Source: Legionella anisa
GTDB lineage: Bacteria; Pseudomonadota; Gammaproteobacteria; Legionellales; Legionellaceae
Length of the DNA: 43,887 nucleotides
Direction: 5' to 3'
NCBI RefSeq assembly: GCF_001467525.1
Contig: NZ_LNXS01000021.1
Location: forward strand, 105,001 to 148,887
Numbering within the stretch: position 1 is the first letter of the stretch; each line of letters begins with the position of its first letter. The position numbers and the translations under genes are program-made. A model generated the notes under the pieces. That model was not told the DNA's origin and made no database searches. It was given only the letters and a program-made list of their open reading frames with translations. This document shows positions 9,663-18,293 of this stretch, piece after piece.

Positions 9663-10625
9663 TCAAGAAAGTTTATTGGCAAAATATTCTATTGTACGTT
9701 TTAACCCATCTCGTAAATCAACTTGTGGCTGCCAATTCAACTTAGTTTTTGCCAATGTAATATCTGGTCGCCGTTGCTTTGGATCATCAATCGGCAAACT
9801 GCGGAATACAGTACGAGTCGAACCACCAACTAATTCGATAATAATTTTCGCTAATTCCATAATCGTAAATTCATTAGGGTTCCCAAGGTTAATTGGTCCA
9901 GAACACTCTTTATCGGTAGCCATTAATTTGATCAATCCATCCACTAAATCGCTGATAAAGCAAAAACTGCGTGTTTGATTGCCTGTCCCATAAACACTGA
10001 GATCTTGATTTTGTAATGCTTGAATGACAAAATTACTGACCACTCGTCCATCATTTGCTTGCATTTTGGGACCATAAGTATTGAAAATCCGGGCAATTTT
10101 CACCTCTAGATCATATTGATGAATATAATTGATAAATATAGTTTCCGCACAACGCTTGCCTTCATCATAGCAAGCGCGAGGTCCAATGGGATTCACATTG
10201 CCCCAGTAAGATTCTGATTGTGGATGTATGATTGGATCACCATAGACTTCAGATGTGGAAGTTTGCAAAATTTTCGCTTTATTCTTTCTAGCCAATTCCA
10301 ACAAATTGAAAGCGCCAAGAACTGAGGTCTTAATAGTAAAAAGCGGATCCTTTTGATAATGGACGGGTGATGCAGGACAAGCGATATTATAAATTTCATC
10401 GATATTTTTTAAATCAATCGGTGTACAAATATCATGCTCAATAACAGTAAAATTCTTATTTTCTTGCAGAGGAGCAATATTTTCCAATGATCCAGTAAAA
10501 AAATTATCTAAACAGATTACTTTTTGATCTTTCTCAAGAAGTGCCTCACACAAGTTTGTGCCAATAAAACCAGAACCACCGGTGACCAATACCGTTTTTA
10601 CTGTTTTCATAAGATTTTGCTCCAT
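9663..10625 (-). CDS. UDP-glucuronate decarboxylase (UDP-xylose synthase)
   Basis: Converts UDP-glucuronate to UDP-xylose with NAD. The 320-residue SDR has GGSGFIGTNL near residue 19, ACPASPVHYQ near 85, STSEVYGDP near 127 and the active-site YDEGKRCAE near 152, a combination typical of the decarboxylase and distinct from 4-epimerases. The frame begins MEQNLMKTVKT; the second Met, at 10610, could be the true start. About 180 nt separate it from the TPR/beta-barrel gene on the same strand. Its substrate comes from Ugd, encoded divergently at 11026, so the two face each other across one control region. Confidence is high for the family and good for the specific reaction. Confidence 0.87.
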   Translation of the reverse strand: MEQNLMKTVKTVLVTGGSGFIGTNLCEALLEKDQKVICLDNFFTGSLENIAPLQENKNFTVIEHDICTPIDLKNIDEIYNIACPASPVHYQKDPLFTIKTSVLGAFNLLELARKNKAKILQTSTSEVYGDPIIHPQSESYWGNVNPIGPRACYDEGKRCAETIFINYIHQYDLEVKIARIFNTYGPKMQANDGRVVSNFVIQALQNQDLSVYGTGNQTRSFCFISDLVDGLIKLMATDKECSGPINLGNPNEFTIMELAKIIIELVGGSTRTVFRSLPIDDPKQRRPDITLAKTKLNWQPQVDLRDGLKRTIEYFANKLS

Positions 10626-11025
10626 GCCTAAAGTGTTGCACTGAATTAGAAACTGTCATGCAGTTGTAATTTCCTTTTTAATTTGAATGCTCAATTGATT
10701 TAAATTTATACTATAATTGCTATTGTATCAACTAATTATTCATTGCTATCCATTTCCTCACTCGCTTTCGCCAAGGAAGTGAGGAACGAGCGAGATTGGT
10801 CTTGGTAGCCTTAGGGCTAGATGTTTTGCCGTAGGCAAAATATAAGGCATACAAAAGGCGTCAGTCATTGTGGTAGCGCTAAGCCCCCTAGGGGGAGCAA
10901 AAAAGAGCGAACCAGGACGGGTCAGGACTACCGGAGTTGTATTTGTTGCCTGTATTGTACCTTCTAGATGTGGATGTTCGGGAAGGTTATCAAAACTGGC
11001 GACACGCTTGTAGGAGAATTTAAGA
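10626..11025. promoter_or_regulatory. divergent control region with a GC-rich, structured ugd leader
   Basis: No gene accepted here. The left part (to about 10745) is AT-rich and suits divergent promoters. Positions 10750-11010 are much richer in G and C and full of inverted repeats: CCTCACT/AGTGAGG at 10756-10762 and 10778-10784, TTTTGCC/GGCAAAA near 10822-10838, and the palindrome CCCCCTAGGGGG at 10884-10895. It lies just before ugd, whose ribosome site AGGAG is 9 nt from the ATG. It may be a structured 5' leader, a small RNA or an inserted repeat. Confidence 0.45.
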
Positions 11026-12411
11026 ATGAATAAAATCACTATTCATGGAATTGGATATGTGGGACTGGTTTTAGGAAGCGGATTGGCCGAACTTGGTAAT
11101 CAAGTCATTTGTCTAGATACCGATGAAAAGAAGATTGAACAACTCAATGAAGGCATTGTGTCGTTCTTTGAGCCAGGGCTGGAAGAACTGCTGGAAAAAA
11201 ATTTAGCCAATAATCGTATCTCATTCACTACTGATCCCGTCAAAGCGGTGCAACATGGGGATTATCAATTTATCACCGTGGGTACACCTCCTACTGAGGA
11301 TGGTTCTGCCGATTTATCTTACGTTTTTGCAGCGAGCAAAAATATTGGTCAATATATCGACAAAGACTGTATCGTCATCACGAAATCTACCATTCCTATA
11401 GGCACCACTCATAAAGTAAAAGCCATTATTGACGCCGAATTAGCTGAGAGACAATCGAATATAAAGGTGGGAATTGCTTTTAATCCTGAGTTCTTACAGG
11501 AAGGGAACGCTGTTCATAATTTTAAGCATCCTAATCGCATTATCATTGGCTCCGAAGATCCTGATATTATTCATAAAATGAAAGAGTTATTTAAAGCAAC
11601 AATGACTTCTGATAAGCAGTTTATTACTATGAGCACCTGTTCTGCTGAACTCGTTAAATATGCCTCTAACACTTTTCTAGCACTGAAAATAAGCTTTATT
11701 AATGAAATCGCTAACATTGCTGACTATATGGGTGCAAATATCACTAGTATAAAAGAAGGAATGGGGGCTGATGAACGTATTAATCCTTATTTTCTTAGTG
11801 CTGGCGGTGGTTTTGGAGGATCCTGTTTTTCCAAAGATATTAAAGCACTGTTAAAAGCTGAGAAAAGAATTCATTATTCTTTTCCAATACTCAATGCAAT
11901 TGAACGAGTAAATGAAAGGCAAAAACATGTCTTATTTTACAAAGTGTTTCGATATTTTAATGAGTATTTGTATGATAAAACGATTGCAGTATGGGGGCTG
12001 GCATTTAAGCCCAATTCTTCGGATATGCGCGATGCCGTCAGCATTACCTTATTACAAGAATTATGGCAGCACGGCGCCAAGGTTAGGGCTTACGATCCCG
12101 CTGCCACAACTGAAGCGAGAGTCTTATTTGGAGATCGAGACGATTTAATTTTGTGCACGAGCAAAGAAGATGCCTTGATAGGTGCGGATGCGCTGGTAAT
12201 TGTTACTGAATGGGAAGATTTTTTAAACCCTGATTTTCAACTAATAAAAAAATCGTTAAAATATCAAGTTATTTTTGATGGCAGAAATATATATAATCGT
12301 GAGTACCTAGCAAGTTTAGGTATCGAGTATTTAAGTATTGGTAGAGGTACTTGTCGACTCTGCGAGGAAACAAAAAAGACATTCTCTAACTGTAATGGCT
12401 CGCTTTCATAA
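11026..12411 (+). CDS. ugd: UDP-glucose 6-dehydrogenase
   Basis: Oxidises UDP-glucose to UDP-glucuronate using two NAD. The 461-residue protein starts with the NAD-binding GIGYVGLVLGSGLAELG at residues 8-24; TKSTIPIGT, AFNPEFLQEG and the active-site GGFGGSCFSKD, with Cys267 as nucleophile, are in place, and AVWGLAFKPNSSDMRD marks the C-terminal domain. It is slightly longer than usual, with a C-terminal tail rich in Cys and Lys. Together with galU upstream and the decarboxylase divergent to it, it completes the UDP-glucose to UDP-xylose path. It stands alone on the plus strand; insertion-sequence debris begins about 350 nt downstream. Confidence 0.93.
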   Translation: MNKITIHGIGYVGLVLGSGLAELGNQVICLDTDEKKIEQLNEGIVSFFEPGLEELLEKNLANNRISFTTDPVKAVQHGDYQFITVGTPPTEDGSADLSYVFAASKNIGQYIDKDCIVITKSTIPIGTTHKVKAIIDAELAERQSNIKVGIAFNPEFLQEGNAVHNFKHPNRIIIGSEDPDIIHKMKELFKATMTSDKQFITMSTCSAELVKYASNTFLALKISFINEIANIADYMGANITSIKEGMGADERINPYFLSAGGGFGGSCFSKDIKALLKAEKRIHYSFPILNAIERVNERQKHVLFYKVFRYFNEYLYDKTIAVWGLAFKPNSSDMRDAVSITLLQELWQHGAKVRAYDPAATTEARVLFGDRDDLILCTSKEDALIGADALVIVTEWEDFLNPDFQLIKKSLKYQVIFDGRNIYNREYLASLGIEYLSIGRGTCRLCEETKKTFSNCNGSLS

Positions 12412-12766
12412 ACAGTTTAGCTCGCAATCACTCACAATTTTGAGCTTAGATTAATTGCGAATAAAAATAAGTTTCGGATGCAAAACAGAGAAACTCTCTG
12501 AGTTTTCGGCGAGCGAGCGTGACTAAAGACAGAGAGAAGTAAAATAATTTCTGTGAAAGTTATTATGCAATAATCTTGTCGTGGCGATAATTATCAGATT
12601 GTTGTCATTCAGCGCCCTAATGGGACCACCTGAGCATCAGCTAAAACCAGTCTGTCAGCAGATAATGGGATCGCCCAACCTATCAAACTTTGGTTAAAAT
12701 TGAGCATAATTTTTCTCTGTTAATTGAATTAACAGAGAAAAAGGATGTCAAACCGGAGATTTGAGA
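12412..12766. other. intergenic: repeat copy and left end of the IS21-type remnant
   Basis: No gene seen. Positions 12500-12534 carry the second copy of the 35-bp repeat seen inverted at 510-544. At 12711-12742 TTTTCTCTGT-TTAATT-G-AATTAACAGAGAAAA is an inverted repeat with a single-base bulge, just before the istA start, probably part of the end of the IS21-type element. I could not identify the exact outer boundary. Confidence 0.4.
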
Positions 12767-12978
12767 TGTATGAGTATTTATTAGTCAGTTAAGATTGGGG
12801 GTTTCAATAAGGAGATTGGCTCGTGAGCAACTGGCAGGAAGGTACGTGATATATCCTTAGCGCAGGGGTGGCTTGATTTAGAAAAGCCCATGCCTACTGA
12901 AGAAGAGCTCTCATTATTTTTTAAAAAGAGCCGTTCAGATAATGCATCGTATTTACAACCTTATCACTCGATGATCGA
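12767..12978 (+). pseudogene. IS21-type istA transposase, 5' remnant
   Basis: Read with frame changes, the segment gives MYEYLLV, then LRLGVSIRRLAREQLAG, then AQGWLDLEKPMPTEEELSLF and YLQPYHSMI. This follows the start of one IstA lineage, in which an N-terminal RxxIAR-helix precedes GWLD-PLP. There are at least two frameshifts before 12860. At 12978 the gene is cut by the IS4-like insertion and resumes at 14514. Confidence 0.7.
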
Positions 12979-14513
12979 CATTTTTTAATGTTGACATTCA
13001 ACAGAACTTGCCCATAAATTAGAACTGCGCTAGATTTCAAACCCTTTAAAAATCAAGCAGTAGTTACAGGATGTTTTGTCTAGAGCCGTTATCATTATGC
13101 CAAGGATTTATTGAGCAGCTCAATGAATCCCTAAAAACTCACTATGGAAAAAAGCTCACGTTAACCCAAAGGAGTTGGCTTTCTTTATGTTTAACAGGTA
13201 TTTTGATTACCAACTCAGTTTGCTGGCAACGCATAGAACGAATGACAATTGGCGGATACAAGGCCAGTGCTCTATCAAAGATGTTTAGACGAGCCAAAAT
13301 AAGCTGGTTAACTTTACTCCAATCTAGTATCCAACTGATACTGTCTCGTTATGGGATAACCTATGGAGTTTTAGCGATTGATGATACAGCAAACAAACGG
13401 TGCAAGCATACCAAGAGGATTAGCAAAACACATAAAACCAAAGACAAAAGTACTGGCGGCTATTTTAATGGGCAAGAGCTGGTTTTTTTACTTTTGATAA
13501 CAGAAAAAGTGACCATCCCAGTAGGTTTTGGATTTTATGAACCTCAACCAGATATGTCCTCCTGGCGTAAGACATACAACACCCAAAAGAATAATGGAGT
13601 ACCGAAACACCAAAGAGCGGCAAAGCCGACCCCTAACTATGAAAAATATCCAACTAAGGCACAAATTGCATTAAATCTACTATGCGAATTTACAAAGTCT
13701 TTTCCTCAAATAAAAATCCAATGTATTCTTGCAGATGCTCTTTATGGCTCAAGTAAATTCTTCTGCAAAGTCTGTGCTCAATGGGGTGTTCAAGTTATTT
13801 CGCAGGTAAGACATAATCAAAAAATAAAAACACGCGGCAAGTTTATTACCATTGCAGAATATTTTAAACGTTACTCATATGGTACTTGTCGACAAATGGC
13901 TATTCGAGGTACTGCAAACCAGTTAGTTACTCTTGATGGAGCTCGGCTCCTACTAAAGCTCATGGTTGTAAACGCTATATCGCAGCCATCAAATATGAAG
14001 GTGAAGAAAATTACCGCTATTTAGTTGCTTCGGATTTGACCTGGAGATTGACTGATATTGCTTCAGCCTATACTCTTCGTTGGCTCGCAGAGGTTTTTAT
14101 TCAAGACTGGAAGGGGTATGAAGGGTGGTGCCAGTTAGCCAAGCAGCAAGGTGAAGATGGATCAAGCCAAGGCCTGATACTGAGCCTGTTGTCTGACCAC
14201 TGCCTACTCTTACATCCACAACAGAAAGCCTTGGTAGATAACAAGCTACCCGCATTAACTGTAGGTAGTCTGCGAGACTTGGAAAGAATCAATGCTGTAA
14301 TAGAGTCCATTCAATCCTTGGTATCTTCTGATAAAGCGAATCCCCTCATTAATGCAATTTCTGCAAAAGTTGCTGAAGTGATTCCCTTGCGACAATCAGC
14401 AAAACATATGAGCGGGAGAGACTTGGGAAAATTAGGCCCCTCTGAAAGTTTAAAATACCAAAAATCTGCTTAAGTAAGGATTAGATTGAATGTCAACTTA
14501 AAAAATGTCGATC
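12979..14513. mobile_element. IS4-like insertion sequence, about 1.5 kb
   Basis: The ends are inverted repeats: CATTTTTTAATGTTGACATTCAA from 12979 and, inverted at the right end, ACATTTTTTAAGTTGACATTCAA, differing by one base indel. The element carries one transposase gene (13071-14473). ATCGA stands at both junctions (12974-12978 and 14514-14518), which fits a 5-bp target duplication, but the target ACTCGATGATCGAGT is itself a palindrome, which makes the exact end ambiguous by several bases. Joining the flanks restores the istA reading YHSMIEYQAK. Confidence 0.8.
13071..14473 (+). pseudogene. IS4-like DDE transposase with a frameshift
   Basis: Two overlapping frames together make one transposase of about 460 residues. 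The first (13071 on) holds VLAIDDTANKR (first Asp) and CILADALYGSSKFF (second Asp); the second (to 14473) holds LRWLAEVFIQDWKGYEGW with the catalytic Glu. Homologous reading passes from GARLLLK in the first frame to AHGCKRYIAAIKYEGEENYR in the other at about 13955-13962, a -1 shift. The shift point contains CTA-CTA-AAG, where A-AAG is a weak slippery tetramer, but single-frame genes are the rule in this family, so a mutation is more likely. The first ATG is at 13071; no strong ribosome site is visible. The exact IS family (IS4 or a near group) is uncertain. Confidence 0.75.
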
Positions 14514-14935
14514 ATCGAGTATCAAGCTAAGATTGAAGAATGGAGCATTCAAGGTGTGCAGGCCAGCACCATCTTTGCTCACCTACAACAAGAGCATGGT
14601 TTTAAAGGCAGCTATAGCGTAGTTCAGCACCACATGAAAGTTCTAAAAGATAAGCAAAGACCTGTCACAACAATTTTGGAGTTTAATCCTGCTGAAGCAG
14701 CCCAAGTTGATTTTGGACAAGGCCCTAAGCTTGTCGATGAGCGGATAGGTGAAGAGGTTAAAACCTGGATATTTGTCATGGTGCTCTTCTGAAGTCGCCA
14801 TATGTATGCCGAGATTGTTTTCACCAAGATGTAATCACTTGGTTAGCTTGCCATCGGCGTGCTTTTGAATGGTTTAATGGGGTACCTGGTAAACTAACAA
14901 TTGACAATGCGAAATGTGCATTCGCTATCATTTGG
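14514..14935 (+). pseudogene. IS21-type istA transposase, 3' part of the remnant
   Basis: Continues the gene broken at 12978. EYQAKIEEWSIQGVQASTI, HGFKGSYSVVQHHMKVL and FNPAEAAQVDFGQGPKLVDE match the central IstA region; KTWIFVMVL is followed after frameshifts by SRHMYAE, TWLACHRRAFEWFNGVPGK and LTIDNAKCA. At least two frameshifts occur (near 14790 and 14815), and the homology ends near 14930. No istB follows. Confidence 0.75.
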
Positions 14936-15363
14936 CCACTCCATGTTGGTGCTTTTAGCAGCAGTTTTTTTCTACCACACAAATATAAAGTTTTTATATT
15001 TGTGTGGGTTGACGCGTTCTTCTGTTTCAAATATTTCTAACTTTCCTTAAACCAAATCGTTACACTTTTGGAAGTCATAAAACCTAAGTCTATCTTTAAC
15101 TCAGCTGAGGAATAGTGCAAGAAAATTAGCTGAACGTGAAAAGAACCGCCAAATCCAGTGCTATCGCTATTCAGAATGATTGATTGAACATTGAAAGTGA
15201 TTTGTAGCAACTCCTTACAATCTCAATTTGAAGAGTGAGTAATACAAGAATACAAGCAAGTACTATTCATATTTTTCTCATTCATAATGTAATCATCTGT
15301 CTACATTGCGTCTACATGGTTTTTTCGAATATTTTAATAAAAACAGTAACTACTTGATTTTAT
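14936..15363. other. non-coding DNA with a perfect 15-bp hairpin
   Basis: No gene seen. CCACACAAATATAAA at 14975-14989 and its exact complement at 14993-15007 flank GTT, giving a 15-bp perfect stem. It is AU-rich and lacks a following T-run, so it is not a classic terminator. The rest is AT-rich and without recognisable features. Confidence 0.55.
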
Positions 15364-15439
15364 TGGTAGGCCGTATAGGGTTCGAACCTATGACCAAGAG
15401 ATTAAGAGTCTCCTGCTCTACCAGCTGAGCTAACGGCCC
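15364..15439 (-). tRNA. tRNA-Lys (CTT anticodon)
   Basis: The minus strand folds as a complete tRNA with encoded CCA: GGGCCGT acceptor, D-arm GCTCAGCTGGTAGAGC, anticodon loop CTCTTAA with anticodon CTT, and T-arm ATAGGTTCGAACCCTAT. The outermost pair of the acceptor is G-T. It reads AAG codons. IS debris lies on its 3' side, but no attachment-site duplicate was found in the window. Confidence 0.95.
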
Positions 15440-15607
15440 GTTTTTAAATGAATTGTAAAGAGAACTATAACGGTCATACATGTCAACTTCAATTAAATAG
15501 TAGCTGATATCGATAAATTTTCCAACCCTAACTCTAATCCTAGAATTGTTTTGAATATGATTGATTTTTAACATTTACTTGTATCAAGAGAGCTGAGCTA
15601 CTTACTT

Positions 15608-15663
15608 GTAGCCTGGGTGAAACGAAGTGAAACCCGGGTTTCGCTGCGCTGCACCCAGGTTAC
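15608..15663. repeat. palindromic GTAGCCTGGG repeat, copy 1
   Basis: GTAGCCTGGGTG and CACCCAGGTTAC form the outer arms, with AAACCCGGGTTTCG inside. It lies just beyond the 3' end of the MFS gene. Related copies are at 19909-19989 and 35461-35517, and a short one at 22845-22876. Confidence 0.85.
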
Positions 15664-15686
15664 ATTTTTTGCTATCGGGATATGTT

Positions 15687-16916
15687 TTAACTAGGTGATC
15701 CTACTGGATGCAGCTTTGATACGGCATATTTCTCTCGATATGCCACAAACAGAAAACCGATGACTCCCATTGCCAACGTGACCGGGATGACTCCTACCCC
15801 ATAAATAAAAGCACTCGCCTCACGAATACCGCCATTTGCATTGACTACAAAACCAATTATTGTATGGAACGCATAGCCGAAAATCATGATTATCATGTTA
15901 GCAATCGCAGTCGTCAGTCCAGCAAGATTCTCAGGTACGTATGTAGAAACTGTATAAATCGCCAAAATCTGATAAGCACAACACATTCCAACCAATATAA
16001 AAGATACGGTAATGCTGGATACTGTTAACATACCTGTTACAAGTGCGGTGAAGACCACGCACATGGTTATTCCAGCTGCAATGATTGTTCCCAGGTAATA
16101 TCCGGTTTTTTCCGCAATTAAACTTAAAATCGGAGATCCAAAACACATTCCTATAAAGATCATCGAAGGCAAATAGTTTGCTGTTGATGTATTCAAACCA
16201 TAGACTTGTTTTAAAAAGCCAGATCCCCATACATCAGAAAAACCTTCAAGAGGTCCGAGCATCAATCCGGCAAAACAGCAAATCAAGACTACTTTTTGAT
16301 TGGTAAAAACCGTTTTAATATTGGAAAGAACTGATGTGTGATAAGTAGGTTTTTCATCGGGAACAATAAAATAGGTTATGCAAGCCAGTATGAGACCAAT
16401 AGCAATAAACACTTCAATTACCATTTTATAACCCACCGCCTGACACATATAACTAACAGGCCCTCCACCATAGACAGCACCGATAAGTCCTATCATCACC
16501 GAAAAACTGAGCATCCGGGAAAAATGCTGCTCTTTAAAAGCCATACGTATGATTTTAAATGTTCCCAAAATGGCAGCTGAAGACCCAATACCAATTAATG
16601 CTCTTCCTGCAAGCGGATAGAACCAATGATCAGAGAAAATAAGCGGCAGCAGTCCAATAACAGGGAGCAAAATGCATACTGTCATTACTTTTCTTGGCCC
16701 AAAACGATCCAACATGATCCCAATCGGCAAATGCATCAAAGAGTAACCAAGATAATAAACACCAGAAAATTGCCCAAAAACGGTCGCATCGATGTGAAAT
16801 TGCGACGTAATATCATTCATCATAATATTGGGCATCACTCTAAGAACATATTGGTATGCATAAAATATTGACGCAATAATCCATACAAACCAGGCAACAA
16901 CTCGTGATGTAGACAT
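15687..16916 (-). CDS. MFS transporter
   Basis: An inner-membrane major facilitator superfamily permease of 409 residues with about 12 hydrophobic segments. The loop 2-3 signature is seen as GIMLDRFGPRKVM near residue 75 (typically GxLaDRxGrrkv). The substrate cannot be read; the general look is that of the D-galactonate or glucarate/nitrate-type importers. The frame begins at 16955, but GAGG lies 6 nt before the ATG at 16916, which fits MSTSRVVAWFVW as the true start. It is divergent from an Lrp/AsnC-type regulator across about 200 nt containing a perfect palindrome, so the regulator is the likely controller of this gene. A palindromic repeat lies just after its stop. Confidence 0.85.
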   Translation of the reverse strand: MSTSRVVAWFVWIIASIFYAYQYVLRVMPNIMMNDITSQFHIDATVFGQFSGVYYLGYSLMHLPIGIMLDRFGPRKVMTVCILLPVIGLLPLIFSDHWFYPLAGRALIGIGSSAAILGTFKIIRMAFKEQHFSRMLSFSVMIGLIGAVYGGGPVSYMCQAVGYKMVIEVFIAIGLILACITYFIVPDEKPTYHTSVLSNIKTVFTNQKVVLICCFAGLMLGPLEGFSDVWGSGFLKQVYGLNTSTANYLPSMIFIGMCFGSPILSLIAEKTGYYLGTIIAAGITMCVVFTALVTGMLTVSSITVSFILVGMCCAYQILAIYTVSTYVPENLAGLTTAIANMIIMIFGYAFHTIIGFVVNANGGIREASAFIYGVGVIPVTLAMGVIGFLFVAYREKYAVSKLHPVGSPS

Positions 16917-17118
16917 AGAAATCCTCAAAAAAACAAGCAGATAATATATGCACAATGGCTACAACCTATGCATTAACGCATATTTTAATTCATTTTCTTT
17001 GAAATTTTATTGCAAATATAGGTCCTTATCGAATTAATTCGAATTTAAATTTCATTTTTTAATTATTTTTTAGATTTAAATGCTAAAATATAAAAAATTC
17101 ATGTTATTTTTAAACACT
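16917..17118. promoter_or_regulatory. divergent MFS/Lrp control region with a 14-bp palindrome
   Basis: TCGAATTAATTCGA at 17029-17042 is a perfect palindrome between the two divergent starts, followed by AT-rich DNA. Lrp/AsnC proteins bind imperfect AT-rich palindromes, so this is a reasonable operator candidate; binding is inferred only. Confidence 0.45.
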
Positions 17119-17586
17119 ATGGACCGCACTGACAAAAAAATACTTGATATACTTCAATCAAATTGCCAAATCAATAATCAAGAGCTCGCAGAAATGGTGG
17201 CCTTATCCCCTTCTCCATGCCTCCGTCGTGTTAAACTATTGGAAGATAACGGATACATAAAGAAAAAAGTTGCTCTTCTTGAACCCGAAAAAATAGGTTT
17301 AAAATTATCCGTGATTGTTTTAGTTGGATTAAATAGCCACCAACCCGCTGTCATGAATCAGTTTGAAGAGGCTGTGCGTTTTCTTCCTGAAATCGTTCAA
17401 TGTTATTTAATCACAGGCCAATCCGCAGATTATGTATTAAAAGTAATTGTACCCGACCTAAATGCATACCAATCTTTTTTATTAGATAAGCTAACGCGTA
17501 TCAATGGAGTAACGAGTGTACAATCAAGTTTTATATTAAGAACTATTTGTGAAACAACCACTCTTCCATTAGATCATCTCGATTAA
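17119..17586 (+). CDS. Lrp/AsnC-family transcription regulator
   Basis: A DNA-binding regulator of amino-acid or related metabolism. From the ATG at 17119 it has 155 residues, the usual size. The N-terminal helix-turn-helix reads DKKILDILQSNCQINNQELA followed by VALSPSPCLRRVKLLEDNGYI; the C-terminal half (from about residue 65) is the RAM ligand-binding sandwich, including YLITGQSADYVLKVIVPDL. The frame is open 13 codons further up to 17080, but homologous proteins start at MDRTDKKIL; no clear ribosome site marks either start. It is divergent from the MFS transporter and probably regulates it and itself, with a substrate or amino acid as ligand. Ligand unknown. Confidence 0.88.
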   Translation: MDRTDKKILDILQSNCQINNQELAEMVALSPSPCLRRVKLLEDNGYIKKKVALLEPEKIGLKLSVIVLVGLNSHQPAVMNQFEEAVRFLPEIVQCYLITGQSADYVLKVIVPDLNAYQSFLLDKLTRINGVTSVQSSFILRTICETTTLPLDHLD

Positions 17587-17646
17587 CTATTTACTTTTTT
17601 TCATTATGGTTAAACGAATGTTGATCTCTTTTTACAAAGGAACATC

Positions 17647-18264
17647 ATGCTGTGGGTGCTGATTTCTCTATTTTTCTTCTGGTTAGTTTACCGAGAACTC
17701 ACTGGCCGCTTACCCATATCCAAGGGCTATCTCACCACATCGCTGATCTTGGCTTTGTTATTTGCATGGCCTCCTTTTCATCACTGGCGTTTTGAACGTT
17801 TTTTAACAGAAGTTGCGCGTCAATTAGCTGAAAATCATCCTGCAAAAGTGCACTGCAATACCTTATTTGACACACTTTTCGATGAGGAACCAAGAGTTTA
17901 TGGTCATGCGGACCCTAAAACTGGATATATTGTCATCCAATATCCTAAATGCTCGCTATTAATGGATTATGTGAGCCATCCTGAGCGTGCGACTCTGGAT
18001 GAAATCATCACTCTAAATATTTTAACCCATGAAAGCATGCACGCACGCGGTGAATATAATGAAGCAAAAACCGAATGTGAGGCAGTACAAAGAAACTATC
18101 GCACTGCACTCCTGCTTGGAGTTCCAGATAATATCGCCAAACAAAATGCTCTTGATTACTATAATAATGTTTACCTCAAGCGCCGCGATGGTTATTTCTC
18201 AAAAGAATGCGCCCCAGGTAAAGCAATGGATGAACATTTAAGTGATTCGACTTGGAATGAATAA
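17647..18264 (+). CDS. membrane protein with an HEXXH motif, unknown function
   Basis: I do not recognise this 205-residue protein by name. Two hydrophobic segments (about residues 2-15 and 27-45) anchor it in the inner membrane. The remainder is soluble and contains HESMH at residues 128-132, a zinc-metallopeptidase HEXXH motif, with further acidic residues shortly downstream (GEYNEAKTECEA, about 136-147) that could supply the third ligand as in gluzincins. Several Cys residues occur in the soluble part. AAGGA lies 5 nt before the ATG. It stands 60 nt after the Lrp gene on the same strand and may share its transcript. Peptidase activity is an inference from the motif only. Confidence 0.7.
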   Translation: MLWVLISLFFFWLVYRELTGRLPISKGYLTTSLILALLFAWPPFHHWRFERFLTEVARQLAENHPAKVHCNTLFDTLFDEEPRVYGHADPKTGYIVIQYPKCSLLMDYVSHPERATLDEIITLNILTHESMHARGEYNEAKTECEAVQRNYRTALLLGVPDNIAKQNALDYYNNVYLKRRDGYFSKECAPGKAMDEHLSDSTWNE

Positions 18265-18293
18265 AGACTCTTAATTAAATAATTTATCATTAG

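Noticed and set aside
10758..11039. 93-residue minus-strand frame overlapping the ugd start
   Set aside because: It lies fully in the stem-rich leader and runs over the start of a certain gene; no family resemblance and no ribosome site. Better explained by the structured non-coding stretch.
15364..15439. tRNA-Lys as attachment site for the 12.4-15.3 kb debris
   Set aside because: No integrase gene and no duplicated tRNA end were found in the window.
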